NCBI GenBank assembly: GCA_000434735.1
Contig: FR881204.1
Location: forward strand, 1 to 25,653
Length of the DNA: 25,653 bases
Direction: 5' to 3'
Source: Bacteroides sp. CAG:530
Lineage (GTDB): Bacteria; Bacteroidota; Bacteroidia; Bacteroidales; Bacteroidaceae
A model generated the notes under the pieces. It saw nothing but the letters and a program-made list of their open reading frames with translations, did not search any database and was not told the origin of the DNA. Below, piece by piece: positions 16,702 to 24,451 of the stretch (position 1 is its first letter; each line of letters begins with the position of its first letter). The translations under genes and the position numbers were made by a program.

Positions 16702-19653
16702 TTAGAATGACACTTCTACACCCATAGTAAACTGACGTGATGCAGGATACTGTGCCTGGTAAACATTCGATGAAACTTCTGGGTCGAGACCGTTGAAGCC
16801 TGTAACGGTGAAGAGATTCTGAGCCTGTCCGAAGATACGAACCGAAGAGAAGAAGTTGCTCTTACGCAAAACTCTTTGTGGCAACGAGTACGACAAGCTA
16901 AGGTTCTTCATACGCAAGAAAGAAGCGTTCTCTAAGTAACGGTCGTCCAGCTGATTAATCTCACCCCAACGAGGGATATCAGTGATGTCTCCCGGATTTT
17001 TCCAACGATCGTACAGCAAACGGTTAGACTGGTTATAAGCAGTACCGAATGTCACACCGCTTTCTTCGAAGAAACGGTCGTTGTTGATAACGTAGCGTTT
17101 ACCAATCCAGCTGAACTGAGCCGACAACTGCAAGCCCTTCCAACGGAGGCTGGTACCGAAACCACCCATCCAAGGTGCGTCGTAAGTCTTGCCAGTCATA
17201 ACTTTGTCGCCTTCGCGGAACTCGTTAGTAACGTTTCCGTCCTTGTCGTACCAAAGCTGTTCACCGTTAGCCGGGTTAACGCCTGCGTAACGGTTCAGGT
17301 AGAACTCGCTTACAGAGTGACCTACTACATATTTCAAACCGGTAGTAGAGTTCACGTATTCTGTTACACCATTATATAATTCTTTCAAACGGTTGCAGTT
17401 GTAAGACACATTGGCACTTACATTCCAAGTAAAGTCGTCTGTACGAACCACATCACCGTCTGCGCTCAACTCGATACCCTGGTTGCTCATCACACCCACG
17501 TTCTTCCAGCGATAACCTTCGCCAGTTACGGTATACGATTCGGGCACACGCATCAACATGTTCGAAGTACGCTTGTAGTATGCCTCTACGCTGAAGTTGA
17601 TACGATCGATAAATCCAAGACGCAAAGCGAAGTTGCTTGCCCAAGTAGACTCCCAACCCAATTCTTCGTTACCGCTCTGTGCAGGATAAAGACCGGCTAC
17701 ACCATCATAACTAGCGTCACCGCTCACCAAAGCCAAGTGGTAGTAGTTAGGAATTTCAGAGTTACCCGAAGTACCTGTACTCAACGCCAACTGAGCGTTG
17801 GTAAGCCATTCATACTTCTCAAGCATTTCAGTCTTCTTCATATTCCACATGAAACCTACCGACCAGAATGTACCCCAACGATGGTCTTTACCAAATCTTG
17901 ATGAAGCATCGGTACGGAGAGAGAAATCAGCGAAATACTTCTCCTTATAATTATACTCGCCACGCATAAAGAATGACATGTAAGAATAGTCGGAAGAAGA
18001 ATCCGACCAACGGCTGGCGCGTGTACCCGATGATACGTTAGTCAGCAAGTCATTGTTCTGTCCGCGAGAATATACGTTAAATCCTTCAGAGTGATAGTTT
18101 ACAGCTTCCTGACCCAACATCACATTGAAAGAATGAACATCTTTCAGAGAGAAACGATAATTGGCGGTAGTAGTCTCTGTCAAACTAAGCATATCACTGC
18201 TCTGACGAGCCGCAAGACCCTGTCCGTTGTTTGAAGAAAGACTCGGGAAAGACTGCATAAATGCTGTAGAGTGATTGAAATCGGCACCGAACTGAGTACG
18301 GATAGTCAAGTTTTCTATAGGATAAATCTCAGCATATACGGTAGACAACACCTTATATTTCTTATTCTTTATAGGATTCTTGTCCATGTAAACGATAGGG
18401 TTCTCGCTAGTACCCGCCCAATTACCGGCAGCAAGCGAAGCCAAACTACCATCCGACGCGTACGGATTCCAGTAAGGAAGCATGAAACGACAAGCAGAAA
18501 TCGGAGTAACGGTAGTATAAGAACCGTCATCGGCCTGCTGTGCCTCTTCGTACACTGCCATGGTGTTAGCGCCCACCTTCAACCAGTTGCTTGCCTTCAC
18601 GTCAGCGTTGGCACGCATGTTATAACGGCGGAAAGTAGAATTCTGAGCGATACCGTCCTGATCATAAAAGCCCCCAGAAACATAATAGTTCAAACGATCG
18701 GTAGCACGGTTAATAGAAAGTTCGTAGTTCTGCAGCGGAGCGGCATCGTTAAATACTTCGTCAAGCCAATTAACGTTCACTCTCGACAAGAGGTTATAGT
18801 CTTTACCTGCATCCAGCCCTACTTCCTTCTCAAACTGAATACGCTCAGCGGTGTTCATCATCTTCCAGTTAGTCTGCGCCAACTGTGAGAAACCATACTG
18901 TGCGCGAAGTGTCACCTTAGCCTTATCCATAGCAAGACCACGCTTAGATGTAATAACGATTACACCGTTGGCAGCACGAGCACCATAGATAGAAGTAGAC
19001 GACGCATCCTTCAATACAGAGATAGACTCGATATCGTTAGGGCTTAAAGTATTAAAGTCCGAGCTTGAGATGGGCACACCGTCCAGGATGAACAGAGGCG
19101 ACTTACCAGAGTTGATAGAGTTAGTACCTCGAATTTGGAAGGTGGCAGCCTTGCTAGGTTCACCAGATGCACTGATAACCTGAAGACCGGTACTCTGTCC
19201 TTGCAAAGCTTGGTCGAAACTAGCCGCAGGGACATTTTCAATTTTCTCAGACTTCACAGACGAAACGGAACCCGCAATGGTACCCTTCTTACGAACACCA
19301 TACGCTACTACTACAACCTCATCCATCACTTTGGTGTCGGAAGCAAGCGCAACGTTAAGCGTTTTCGTCTGTGCATTGACAGAATGCTTCTGTGTAACCA
19401 TACCGATATAAGAAATAACCAGTGTGGCTTTAGAAGCACCCTTTACTTCGATGGTAAAGTTACCGTCAAAATCAGTAACAACACCATTCGTTGTACCCTC
19501 CTGAAGGATTGTCACACCAATCAACGGTTCGTTGTCGCCAGCGGAAACAACGGTACCCTTGACGCTAAAGCTTTGCGCCAAGGCCGCTTGGATAGTCAAC
19601 ACAATAAGAGAGACAAGCAACAGGGAAATTCTTCTCATTTTTGTTTGTTTCAA
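16702..19653 (-). CDS. SusC/RagA-family TonB-dependent outer-membrane transporter
   Basis: A 983-residue TonB-dependent transporter and first gene of the operon. A signal peptide (1-26, ending ALA before QS) precedes a CarboxypepD_reg-like domain (about 29-104, VKGTVVSAGDNEPLIGVTI), a TonB-box-like segment DEVVVVAYG at 111-119, the plug (about 120-240, with LQGQSTGLQV, RGTNSINSGKSPLFILDGVP, DIESISVLKDASSTSIYGARAANGV across it), and a 22-strand barrel ending in the C-terminal Phe of GVEVSF. There is no N-terminal STN domain, so direct anti-sigma signalling is not expected, and no sigma/anti-sigma pair lies nearby. It should import SusD-bound ligand using TonB-ExbBD energy. The length and all landmarks fit an intact gene. 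Confidence 0.97.
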   Translation of the reverse strand: MKQTKMRRISLLLVSLIVLTIQAALAQSFSVKGTVVSAGDNEPLIGVTILQEGTTNGVVTDFDGNFTIEVKGASKATLVISYIGMVTQKHSVNAQTKTLNVALASDTKVMDEVVVVAYGVRKKGTIAGSVSSVKSEKIENVPAASFDQALQGQSTGLQVISASGEPSKAATFQIRGTNSINSGKSPLFILDGVPISSSDFNTLSPNDIESISVLKDASSTSIYGARAANGVIVITSKRGLAMDKAKVTLRAQYGFSQLAQTNWKMMNTAERIQFEKEVGLDAGKDYNLLSRVNVNWLDEVFNDAAPLQNYELSINRATDRLNYYVSGGFYDQDGIAQNSTFRRYNMRANADVKASNWLKVGANTMAVYEEAQQADDGSYTTVTPISACRFMLPYWNPYASDGSLASLAAGNWAGTSENPIVYMDKNPIKNKKYKVLSTVYAEIYPIENLTIRTQFGADFNHSTAFMQSFPSLSSNNGQGLAARQSSDMLSLTETTTANYRFSLKDVHSFNVMLGQEAVNYHSEGFNVYSRGQNNDLLTNVSSGTRASRWSDSSSDYSYMSFFMRGEYNYKEKYFADFSLRTDASSRFGKDHRWGTFWSVGFMWNMKKTEMLEKYEWLTNAQLALSTGTSGNSEIPNYYHLALVSGDASYDGVAGLYPAQSGNEELGWESTWASNFALRLGFIDRINFSVEAYYKRTSNMLMRVPESYTVTGEGYRWKNVGVMSNQGIELSADGDVVRTDDFTWNVSANVSYNCNRLKELYNGVTEYVNSTTGLKYVVGHSVSEFYLNRYAGVNPANGEQLWYDKDGNVTNEFREGDKVMTGKTYDAPWMGGFGTSLRWKGLQLSAQFSWIGKRYVINNDRFFEESGVTFGTAYNQSNRLLYDRWKNPGDITDIPRWGEINQLDDRYLENASFLRMKNLSLSYSLPQRVLRKSNFFSSVRIFGQAQNLFTVTGFNGLDPEVSSNVYQAQYPASRQFTMGVEVSF

Positions 19654-19780
19654 TTGTTGTTTATAAATATTAATTATTATTCGTTCTCGTTCGGTAAAAT
19701 CTATTAAACTTTAGTGACACCTCACCTGCATTTGTACAATTTTCGCTAAAATATGCTCTTGGGGCTTTACAAAAGCGATG

Positions 19781-19814
19781 CGAAAGTACGAAAAAAATAT
19801 CATTTTCTTCCAAA
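19781..19814 (-). promoter_or_regulatory. Candidate promoter of the SusC operon
   Basis: On the minus strand TTTG (19814-19811) and TACTTTCG (19788-19781) match the Bacteroides -33/-7 consensus TTTG/TAnnTTTG with one mismatch in the -7 and a 22-nt spacer, slightly longer than usual. Transcription would begin near 19775 and leave a leader of about 120 nt before the SusC ATG. Confidence 0.4.
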
Positions 19815-20052
19815 ATAGACCTATAAAAATAGACAATCGGACACAAAAACAGCCGAAAAACAAATAAATATACCGTTTATTATCTATATCTCTTTTACAC
19901 TATACAGAATTAAGCCCAAAAGTCAATAAATTCAGTGTAAATAATTACGCAAACTTATTATTTTACTATAAACAGAAACATCACATAATCCCTATATATA
20001 AATAATGTGAACGCTGAAACCAAAGGGTGTATCATAAATGACTTCTATTAAC

Positions 20053-20155
20053 AAAGTCGTCTTACTTCGACCGTTGCGAACGCTTACTTCGACCGAAGTA
20101 AGCACGTTGACCGACTCGAAGTGAACGCTTACTTCGGTCGAAGTAAGACGACTTT
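20053..20155. repeat. 103-bp cluster of inverted and direct repeats
   Basis: Perfect 21-bp inverted arms at 20053-20073 and 20135-20155 enclose 61 bp. Inside is another palindrome, GCTTACTTCG at 20082-20091 and CGAAGTAAGC at 20094-20103. A 25-bp unit occurs twice in direct order (20078-20102 and 20123-20147), differing at two central bases only (AC versus GT). The 9-mer CTTACTTCG appears five times, three forward and two reversed. The region is more GC-rich than its surroundings. It could form a cruciform, bind a regulator at several sites, or be a REP/MITE-like element. Confidence 0.85.
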
Positions 20156-20199
20156 ATTTTAATAATTGTAAAACCACCATATAATACAGAATAATTAGG

Positions 20200-20207
20200 T
20201 AGCTTTG
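20200..20207 (+). promoter_or_regulatory. Candidate -7 element of the S28 peptidase gene
   Basis: TAGCTTTG matches TAnnTTTG exactly. I see no TTTG at the proper distance upstream, so this promoter may need an activator. The predicted start would leave a leader of about 50 nt before the ATG at 20264. Confidence 0.4.
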
Positions 20208-20263
20208 TAATCATATCCTCGGCTATAAGCCTTACTGGATACTAATAATAAATCAAACAAACT

Positions 20264-21580
20264 ATGAAGAAATCATTTTTTATGAAACCAGCCCTATGGC
20301 TGATGCTGTTGCTCATACTGCCATTGCAGATGATAGCGGCAGAACTAGGAGAAGCAGGCAAGCGTCTGGCGGCACTACCTGGAGTAAGCAACGTAGAAAC
20401 ATTGAAGAGTAAGCATTTCCCCGAGAAATATGTATTCTTCATAAAGCAACAACTCGACGCTAAAGACGCATCAAAAGGAAGCTTCGAACAGAGAGTAATA
20501 CTGTGCCACCGCGGATTCGACCGCCCCACCGTATTAGTAACCGAAGGATATAACGCCAACTACGCAATGCGCGAAGGCTACATAGAAGAACTCTCGCAGA
20601 TTTTCGACACCAACGTAATCTGTGCGGAATATCGCTACTTCGATAAATCAATGCCCAGCCCATGCAACTGGGATTTCCTGACCGTAGAGAACTCGCTCTA
20701 CGACCTACACAATATTAATAATACTCTCCACGCCCTCTACAACGGCAAGTGGATAGCCACAGGTATCAGCAAAGGCGGACAGACTACCATGTTCTACCGC
20801 GCCTTCTTCCCCGACGATGTGGACATCTCCGTGCCATACGTTGCTCCGCTGAACAAAGGCGTAGAAGACATCCGTCCCGAAAAATTCCTGCAACATCAGG
20901 TATCTACCAAGGGAAACAGACAGAAGGTGCTCGATTTCCAGTTGCTTCTCTTCAAGAGAAAAGCAGCATTAATGCCTATGTTCGAGAAATACTGCGCCGA
21001 TAACAAGTACGTATTCAACGCTCCTATAGACGAAATCTTCGACTTCACGGTACTAGAATACTCTTTCGCCTTCTGGCAGTGGGGCTATAACATCAAGAGA
21101 ATCCCCACAAGCGACGCTACCGACAAGCAAGCATTAGACTACCTGTTGAGGATTTCCGATCCGGGATACTTCACCAACCAGAACCCCAGCGTATCATTCA
21201 ACGTTCAGGCAGCTAAAGAACTGGGATACTACAGCTACTACACCAAGCCGTTCAAGAAATACCTCAGCATAAAGACCGCCAAGGGATACCTGAAACGCTT
21301 GATGTTGCCCGCAGGCACCGAAAACACCAAGTTCTCGGCCGAACTCTACAAGCGTACAGTAGAATTCCTTAGCAAGAACGACCCAAAGATGGTTTATATC
21401 TATGGCGACGTAGACCCGTGGACAGCTTCGGGCGTATACGGACAGTCCTTCACCAAGAACAAGAAGAACCTGCATGTATATATGCGTCCGGGCGGATCGC
21501 ACTACACCCGCATCCTTACATTCGGCGAGCCTACCCAAAAGGAAATCATCGACCTTATAGGCGGATGGCTGAAGGAATAA
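20264..21580 (+). CDS. S28-family peptidase (PS-10 type tripeptidyl aminopeptidase-like)
   Basis: A 438-residue alpha/beta-hydrolase peptidase. The signal peptide (about 1-26, LPLQMIAA before ELG) has no lipobox, so a periplasmic or secreted place is expected. The catalytic triad fits family S28: Ser169 in GISKGGQT, Asp384 in YGDVDPW, His413 in PGGSHYTR. The early motif VTEGYNANYAMREGY and CAEYRYFDKSMP also match PS-10-like enzymes, which remove short N-terminal peptides, often after proline. The divergent position next to a SusCD operon with a protease suggests it trims imported peptides (inference). An in-frame ATG seven codons on could also be the start, but the first gives a better charged signal-peptide start. 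A terminator follows. Confidence 0.9.
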   Translation: MKKSFFMKPALWLMLLLILPLQMIAAELGEAGKRLAALPGVSNVETLKSKHFPEKYVFFIKQQLDAKDASKGSFEQRVILCHRGFDRPTVLVTEGYNANYAMREGYIEELSQIFDTNVICAEYRYFDKSMPSPCNWDFLTVENSLYDLHNINNTLHALYNGKWIATGISKGGQTTMFYRAFFPDDVDISVPYVAPLNKGVEDIRPEKFLQHQVSTKGNRQKVLDFQLLLFKRKAALMPMFEKYCADNKYVFNAPIDEIFDFTVLEYSFAFWQWGYNIKRIPTSDATDKQALDYLLRISDPGYFTNQNPSVSFNVQAAKELGYYSYYTKPFKKYLSIKTAKGYLKRLMLPAGTENTKFSAELYKRTVEFLSKNDPKMVYIYGDVDPWTASGVYGQSFTKNKKNLHVYMRPGGSHYTRILTFGEPTQKEIIDLIGGWLKE

Positions 21581-21611
21581 CCACCGCATAGCCCACCGGC
21601 AAACAGCATAG

Positions 21612-21646
21612 AGGAGTCGTCCGCATTTGGTCGACTCCTTTCTTTT
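21612..21646 (+). terminator. Rho-independent terminator of the S28 peptidase gene
   Basis: AGGAGTCG (21612-21619) pairs with CGACTCCT (21632-21639) over a 12-nt loop, followed by a T-rich tail (TTCTTTTT). It lies about 30 bp past the stop codon. The next gene's promoter begins inside its loop. Confidence 0.8.
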
Positions 21647-21657
21647 TGTTAACTTTG
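21626..21657 (+). promoter_or_regulatory. Strong Bacteroides-type promoter of the MBL-fold gene
   Basis: TTTG (21626-21629) and TAACTTTG (21650-21657) match the Bacteroides -33/-7 consensus exactly with a 20-nt spacer. Transcription should begin near 21663, giving a leader of about 20 nt. The -33 TTTG lies in the loop of the upstream terminator, so the two signals overlap. Confidence 0.7.
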
Positions 21658-21682
21658 CCCTTCCACAAAATAAAAGACAAGA

Positions 21683-22489
21683 ATGAATATAAAGTTTTTA
21701 AGTCTGGGAAGCGGAAGTAGCGGCAACTGCTATTACTTAGGAACAGACACTTACAGCATATTGATAGATGCGGGCGTAGGAATACGTACCATCAAGAAGA
21801 TATTCAAGGAATACTCGCTAAGCCTCAGTACCGTGCAAGCAGTGTTTATCACCCACGACCACGCAGACCATATAAAGGCGGCAGGACATCTGGCAGGGAA
21901 ACATAACATCCCCATCTACTCCACCCCAGAAGTGCATCGCGGCATGCGCCGCAGTTACTGCATGACCGATAAGATAGATGATGCCCATGCCAAGTTCATC
22001 CATAAAGGAGAGACCATCACGGTAGAAGATTTCGAGATAACCTGCTTCGAGGTGCCCCACGACGGCACCGACAACGTAGGCTACACCATCCGCATAGACG
22101 GAAAGACGTTTTCTTTCCTTACCGACATAGGCCATATCACCGAAACGGCGGCAGCCCACATCGTACAGTCGAACTACTTGGTACTGGAAGCCAACTACGA
22201 CAAAACCATGCTTCAGATAGGCCCTTACCCGCAATACCTGAAAGAAAGAATAGCTGGTCCCAACGGTCACCTCTGTAACGCCGACGCCGCCCAGTTCCTT
22301 GCCGAGAACTATCCCCAAGGACTTAAATACCTCTGGCTATGTCACCTCAGCAAGGATAACAACCATCCCGAGTTGGCACTAAAGACAGTAGAAATGGCTC
22401 TCGCCGAAAAAGGCATCGTCAACGGACGCGATTTGGAAATCATCTCCCTCCGCCGAGTTCTGCCTACCGGACCGTATATTTTGGAATAG
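21683..22489 (+). CDS. MBL-fold metallohydrolase, YycJ/WalJ-like
   Basis: A 268-residue cytoplasmic metallo-beta-lactamase-fold protein with no signal peptide. The metal motif THDHADH has His58, His60, Asp62 and His63. Further likely ligands are Asp148 in FLTDIGH and His221 in CHLSKDNNHPE, and the N-terminus FLSLGSGSSGNCYYL is typical of the YycJ/WalJ group. That family is linked to nuclease activity and DNA repair or replication; a phosphodiesterase role is likely but the substrate is unknown. It looks like a housekeeping gene with its own promoter and terminator, unrelated to the peptide-uptake operon. Confidence 0.9.
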   Translation: MNIKFLSLGSGSSGNCYYLGTDTYSILIDAGVGIRTIKKIFKEYSLSLSTVQAVFITHDHADHIKAAGHLAGKHNIPIYSTPEVHRGMRRSYCMTDKIDDAHAKFIHKGETITVEDFEITCFEVPHDGTDNVGYTIRIDGKTFSFLTDIGHITETAAAHIVQSNYLVLEANYDKTMLQIGPYPQYLKERIAGPNGHLCNADAAQFLAENYPQGLKYLWLCHLSKDNNHPELALKTVEMALAEKGIVNGRDLEIISLRRVLPTGPYILE

Positions 22490-22509
22490 GCCACACCTTA
22501 TATATATAG

Positions 22510-22550
22510 ACAACAAGAGCTGCAACTTTTCGGGTTGCAGCTCTTGTTGT
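22510..22550. terminator. Bidirectional terminator hairpin
   Basis: A perfect 17-bp stem (22510-22526 with 22534-22550) and a 7-nt loop lies between the convergent MBL-fold and cupin genes. The T-tail is short on the plus strand (TTTAAA) and poor on the minus strand. Its place and long perfect stem suggest it ends both transcripts. Confidence 0.7.
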
Positions 22551-22570
22551 TTAAACTCTATTTCGGGGAA

Positions 22571-22966
22571 TCAAGATTTGGCACCACTGCCATCCTCCCC
22601 ATACTTGCCATCCTTAGCCTCGTAGATGACCGACGGCTCCAATACCTCCACAGTATGCCATGCACCCTGCGGAACTACGCAACCATAACTACCCGCTGCC
22701 GGGTCCAGAAGAATGCGTTCCTTCTCATTACCATCTTCATCATAGATAACCTCCACCAGCTTACCGCACAGCAGAAACACATTCTCCGTGCTGTTAGGAT
22801 GCCGATGAATGGGCACCACCGTACCCGGCAATAAAGCGTTAAGCATACGCTGACTGCTATCCTCCGACGAAGTACGCAAGTCAAGGTTCTGACGCAAGCG
22901 AGGATTCTCTTTAGCCTCCCCAAAGAGCTTGTCTATCAAATCTTTATTTATCTCCATATCTTTCAT
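22571..22966 (-). CDS. WbuC-family cupin protein
   Basis: A 131-residue small cupin. The metal-site pattern HxHxxxxE is at His54, His56 and Glu61 (PIHRHPNSTE), with a later His104 in PQGAWHTVE. The N-terminal NPRLRQNLDL and QRMLNALLPGTVV lines match the WbuC group found at the ends of O-antigen and capsule clusters. The function of WbuC is not firmly known; a role in sugar-nucleotide or polysaccharide synthesis is suggested by its neighbours. The ATG overlaps the stop of a small upstream ORF by one base (TAATG). A second in-frame ATG three codons on is possible. Confidence 0.88.
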   Translation of the reverse strand: MKDMEINKDLIDKLFGEAKENPRLRQNLDLRTSSEDSSQRMLNALLPGTVVPIHRHPNSTENVFLLCGKLVEVIYDEDGNEKERILLDPAAGSYGCVVPQGAWHTVEVLEPSVIYEAKDGKYGEDGSGAKS

Positions 22967-23046
22967 TAATCATTGGGCATACGCTTCGCCTTTCTCGGAA
23001 TAAAGAGAAAAGCGAAGAACGCCCAAATAGCTTTCAGTAATTTCAT
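22966..23046 (-). CDS. Small ORF, 26-residue hydrophobic peptide
   Basis: A 26-codon ORF fits exactly between the PIG-L stop and the cupin start: five bases after the former, one base overlap (TAATG) with the latter. The peptide begins MKLLKAIWAFFAFLFI and ends in a basic tail (PRKAKRMPND), which reads as a short membrane segment with a positively charged end. It may be a small membrane protein or a leader peptide that couples translation. An imperfect hairpin (22973-23026) covers much of the same DNA, so RNA structure is the alternative reading. I do not recognise a family. Confidence 0.5.
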   Translation of the reverse strand: MKLLKAIWAFFAFLFIPRKAKRMPND

Positions 23047-23051
23047 GCCAA

Positions 23052-23729
23052 TCAATATCTGCGTAACACCACCTGAAACGCCTCCGCATAGTTGCATCCC
23101 CACTGACTACCACGCATGGCAGCCAAACCAGTGATATACTCCACGCTGCGCGGATGCGGATAAGGACGCATCACACCACGATACATGGCCAGCGCCTCAC
23201 ACTTAGCCTTCACGCCATTCTGCCCTACCTCAACATAGCAGTTAGGACGGAACAGATTCATCGCATCATTGATAGCCCATTCCGAACATGAAGGAACCTC
23301 CATATACCAGAATTCCTTAACCGGCTTCACCGTAGGCTGACGCTGGAACAATCTAACCGCCTCTTGGCACGCCATAGAAGTCTGCAGATGATCATTATTC
23401 GTATCCGCCGGATGATGAGTAATCACGATATCCGGCTCACTCTCGCGGATAGCTCCCTCAATGAACTGCACCAACTTTAAGTGCGGCACCGTGTTCATCT
23501 CGATATTCGGGAAAGTACCCTCATACTTCTTGCTCACGCCGATAAAGTTAGTCGCCGCATCCGTATCACCCTCCAGCTCAGCATCCGAAGGACGGAAAGC
23601 CCTCGCCTTCGCTTCCGTACACATGATTGCCACATCTACCTCGCCGCCCTCGTGCGACCACTTCCACATCGATGCGCCTGCCCCGAGCACCTCGTCATCG
23701 GGGTGGGCCACTACTAATAAGTATTTCAT
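23052..23729 (-). CDS. PIG-L family N-deacetylase
   Basis: A 225-residue zinc-dependent deacetylase of the PIG-L/LmbE type. The N-terminal AHPDDE (residues 8-13) and the later HPxDxxxDH motif (His106 to His114, HPADTNNDH) carry the metal and catalytic residues. No signal peptide is present, so it acts in the cytoplasm or at the inner membrane face. Family members remove the N-acetyl group from GlcNAc-type sugars or related conjugates. Just downstream of a sugar transferase and just upstream of a WbuC-like cupin, it probably modifies a sugar nucleotide or lipid-linked sugar for a surface glycan. The exact substrate cannot be read. Confidence 0.92.
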   Translation of the reverse strand: MKYLLVVAHPDDEVLGAGASMWKWSHEGGEVDVAIMCTEAKARAFRPSDAELEGDTDAATNFIGVSKKYEGTFPNIEMNTVPHLKLVQFIEGAIRESEPDIVITHHPADTNNDHLQTSMACQEAVRLFQRQPTVKPVKEFWYMEVPSCSEWAINDAMNLFRPNCYVEVGQNGVKAKCEALAMYRGVMRPYPHPRSVEYITGLAAMRGSQWGCNYAEAFQVVLRRY

Positions 23730-23772
23730 AGTTTTTGAATCCCTATATTATCTTGTTATACACATATTTACA

Positions 23773-24426
23773 TCACACCGTCTTGGAATATTCCACCAAC
23801 TTATCGTGCATCCACTGCGGATACTTTCCGCAAGCGGTGTAGAGTATCGCCATTACCGTCCATATAATCAGCTTGATATCGCCTAAGAACGAAGCGTGCT
23901 TTACATAATACACATCCAGCTTCAGGCGTATAGGCAGCACCTTCTCGTTATATTCCTTCTCATCGGTAAACTGGTCGCCATAGATATAATCCCACAGACT
24001 CGACTGCGAAGTCAGTCCGCAAGGCACTGTAGCCGCAATAGCATTCTCTCCCCCACGCGTAATATCCACCTGATCTACAGCCGCTGGACGAGGCCCAACA
24101 ATCGACATCGTGCCATTCAGAATATTCATCAACTGCGGCAACTCGTCAATCTTGAGTCGACGCATAATCTTTCCCCACCAGAAAATACGGTCTTGATCCG
24201 GACGCAACGAAGCCTCGTTCGCCCCACGAACCACACGCATCGAGCGGAACTTCCACATCTTGAACTTCTTATTATCCTTTCCCACACGGTTGGCAAAGTA
24301 GAACAACGGTCCCGGATCACTCACTTCCGTAAGGATGATGGAAAGAATCCATATAGGTGAAGTACCAACAATGCCAAGGAAGGCACATACAAAGTCGAAA
24401 ATACGTTTTAAGAATTTGTATATCAT
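23773..24426 (-). CDS. Initiating sugar transferase (phosphoglycosyltransferase)
   Basis: A 217-residue bacterial sugar transferase of the small PglC/WcaJ-core type. It moves a sugar-1-phosphate onto a polyprenyl phosphate to start a surface polysaccharide repeat. The N-terminal hydrophobic helix (about 8-33, with a mid-helix Pro) fits the re-entrant membrane anchor. Core motifs are clear: FKMWKFRSMR, the Asp94-Glu95 dyad in KIDELPQLMNIL, and MSIVGPRP. Length is normal for the minimal type. It follows the RES gene by 25 bp and precedes the PIG-L gene by 43 bp. It is a lone initiating enzyme here; the rest of a glycan cluster is not seen in this window. Confidence 0.93.
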   Translation of the reverse strand: MIYKFLKRIFDFVCAFLGIVGTSPIWILSIILTEVSDPGPLFYFANRVGKDNKKFKMWKFRSMRVVRGANEASLRPDQDRIFWWGKIMRRLKIDELPQLMNILNGTMSIVGPRPAAVDQVDITRGGENAIAATVPCGLTSQSSLWDYIYGDQFTDEKEYNEKVLPIRLKLDVYYVKHASFLGDIKLIIWTVMAILYTACGKYPQWMHDKLVEYSKTV

Positions 24427-24451
24427 ATTCGTTATAAATTATTGTTTCCCA

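Larger units (their letters stand above)
19654..20263. other. Divergent intergenic region of the SusC operon and S28 peptidase
   Basis: A 610-bp AT-rich region with no credible ORF. It holds a candidate SusC promoter near the left side, a plain AT-rich stretch (about 19815-20050), a 103-bp inverted-repeat cluster (20053-20155), and a TAnnTTTG element (20200-20207) for the peptidase. A second minus-strand TAAGTTTG at 19950-19957 has no visible -33 partner. Confidence 0.7.

Noticed and set aside
18271..18888. 205-codon plus-strand ORF
   Set aside because: Antisense to the SusC barrel; no start signal or family pattern.
4468..19653. Classical polysaccharide utilisation locus
   Set aside because: No glycoside hydrolase, lyase, esterase or sulfatase is encoded in the operon; the only enzyme is a protease.
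19950..19957. Minus-strand TAAGTTTG as the SusC promoter
   Set aside because: It matches the -7 consensus but has no -33 TTTG at the right distance and would leave a leader of about 300 nt; the 19781-19814 pair fits better.
20053..20155. Invertible promoter or CRISPR-like array
   Set aside because: The 61-bp interior has no TAnnTTTG element on either strand, no recombinase gene is near, and the repeats are overlapping palindromes without regular unique spacers. Inversion cannot be excluded without reads.
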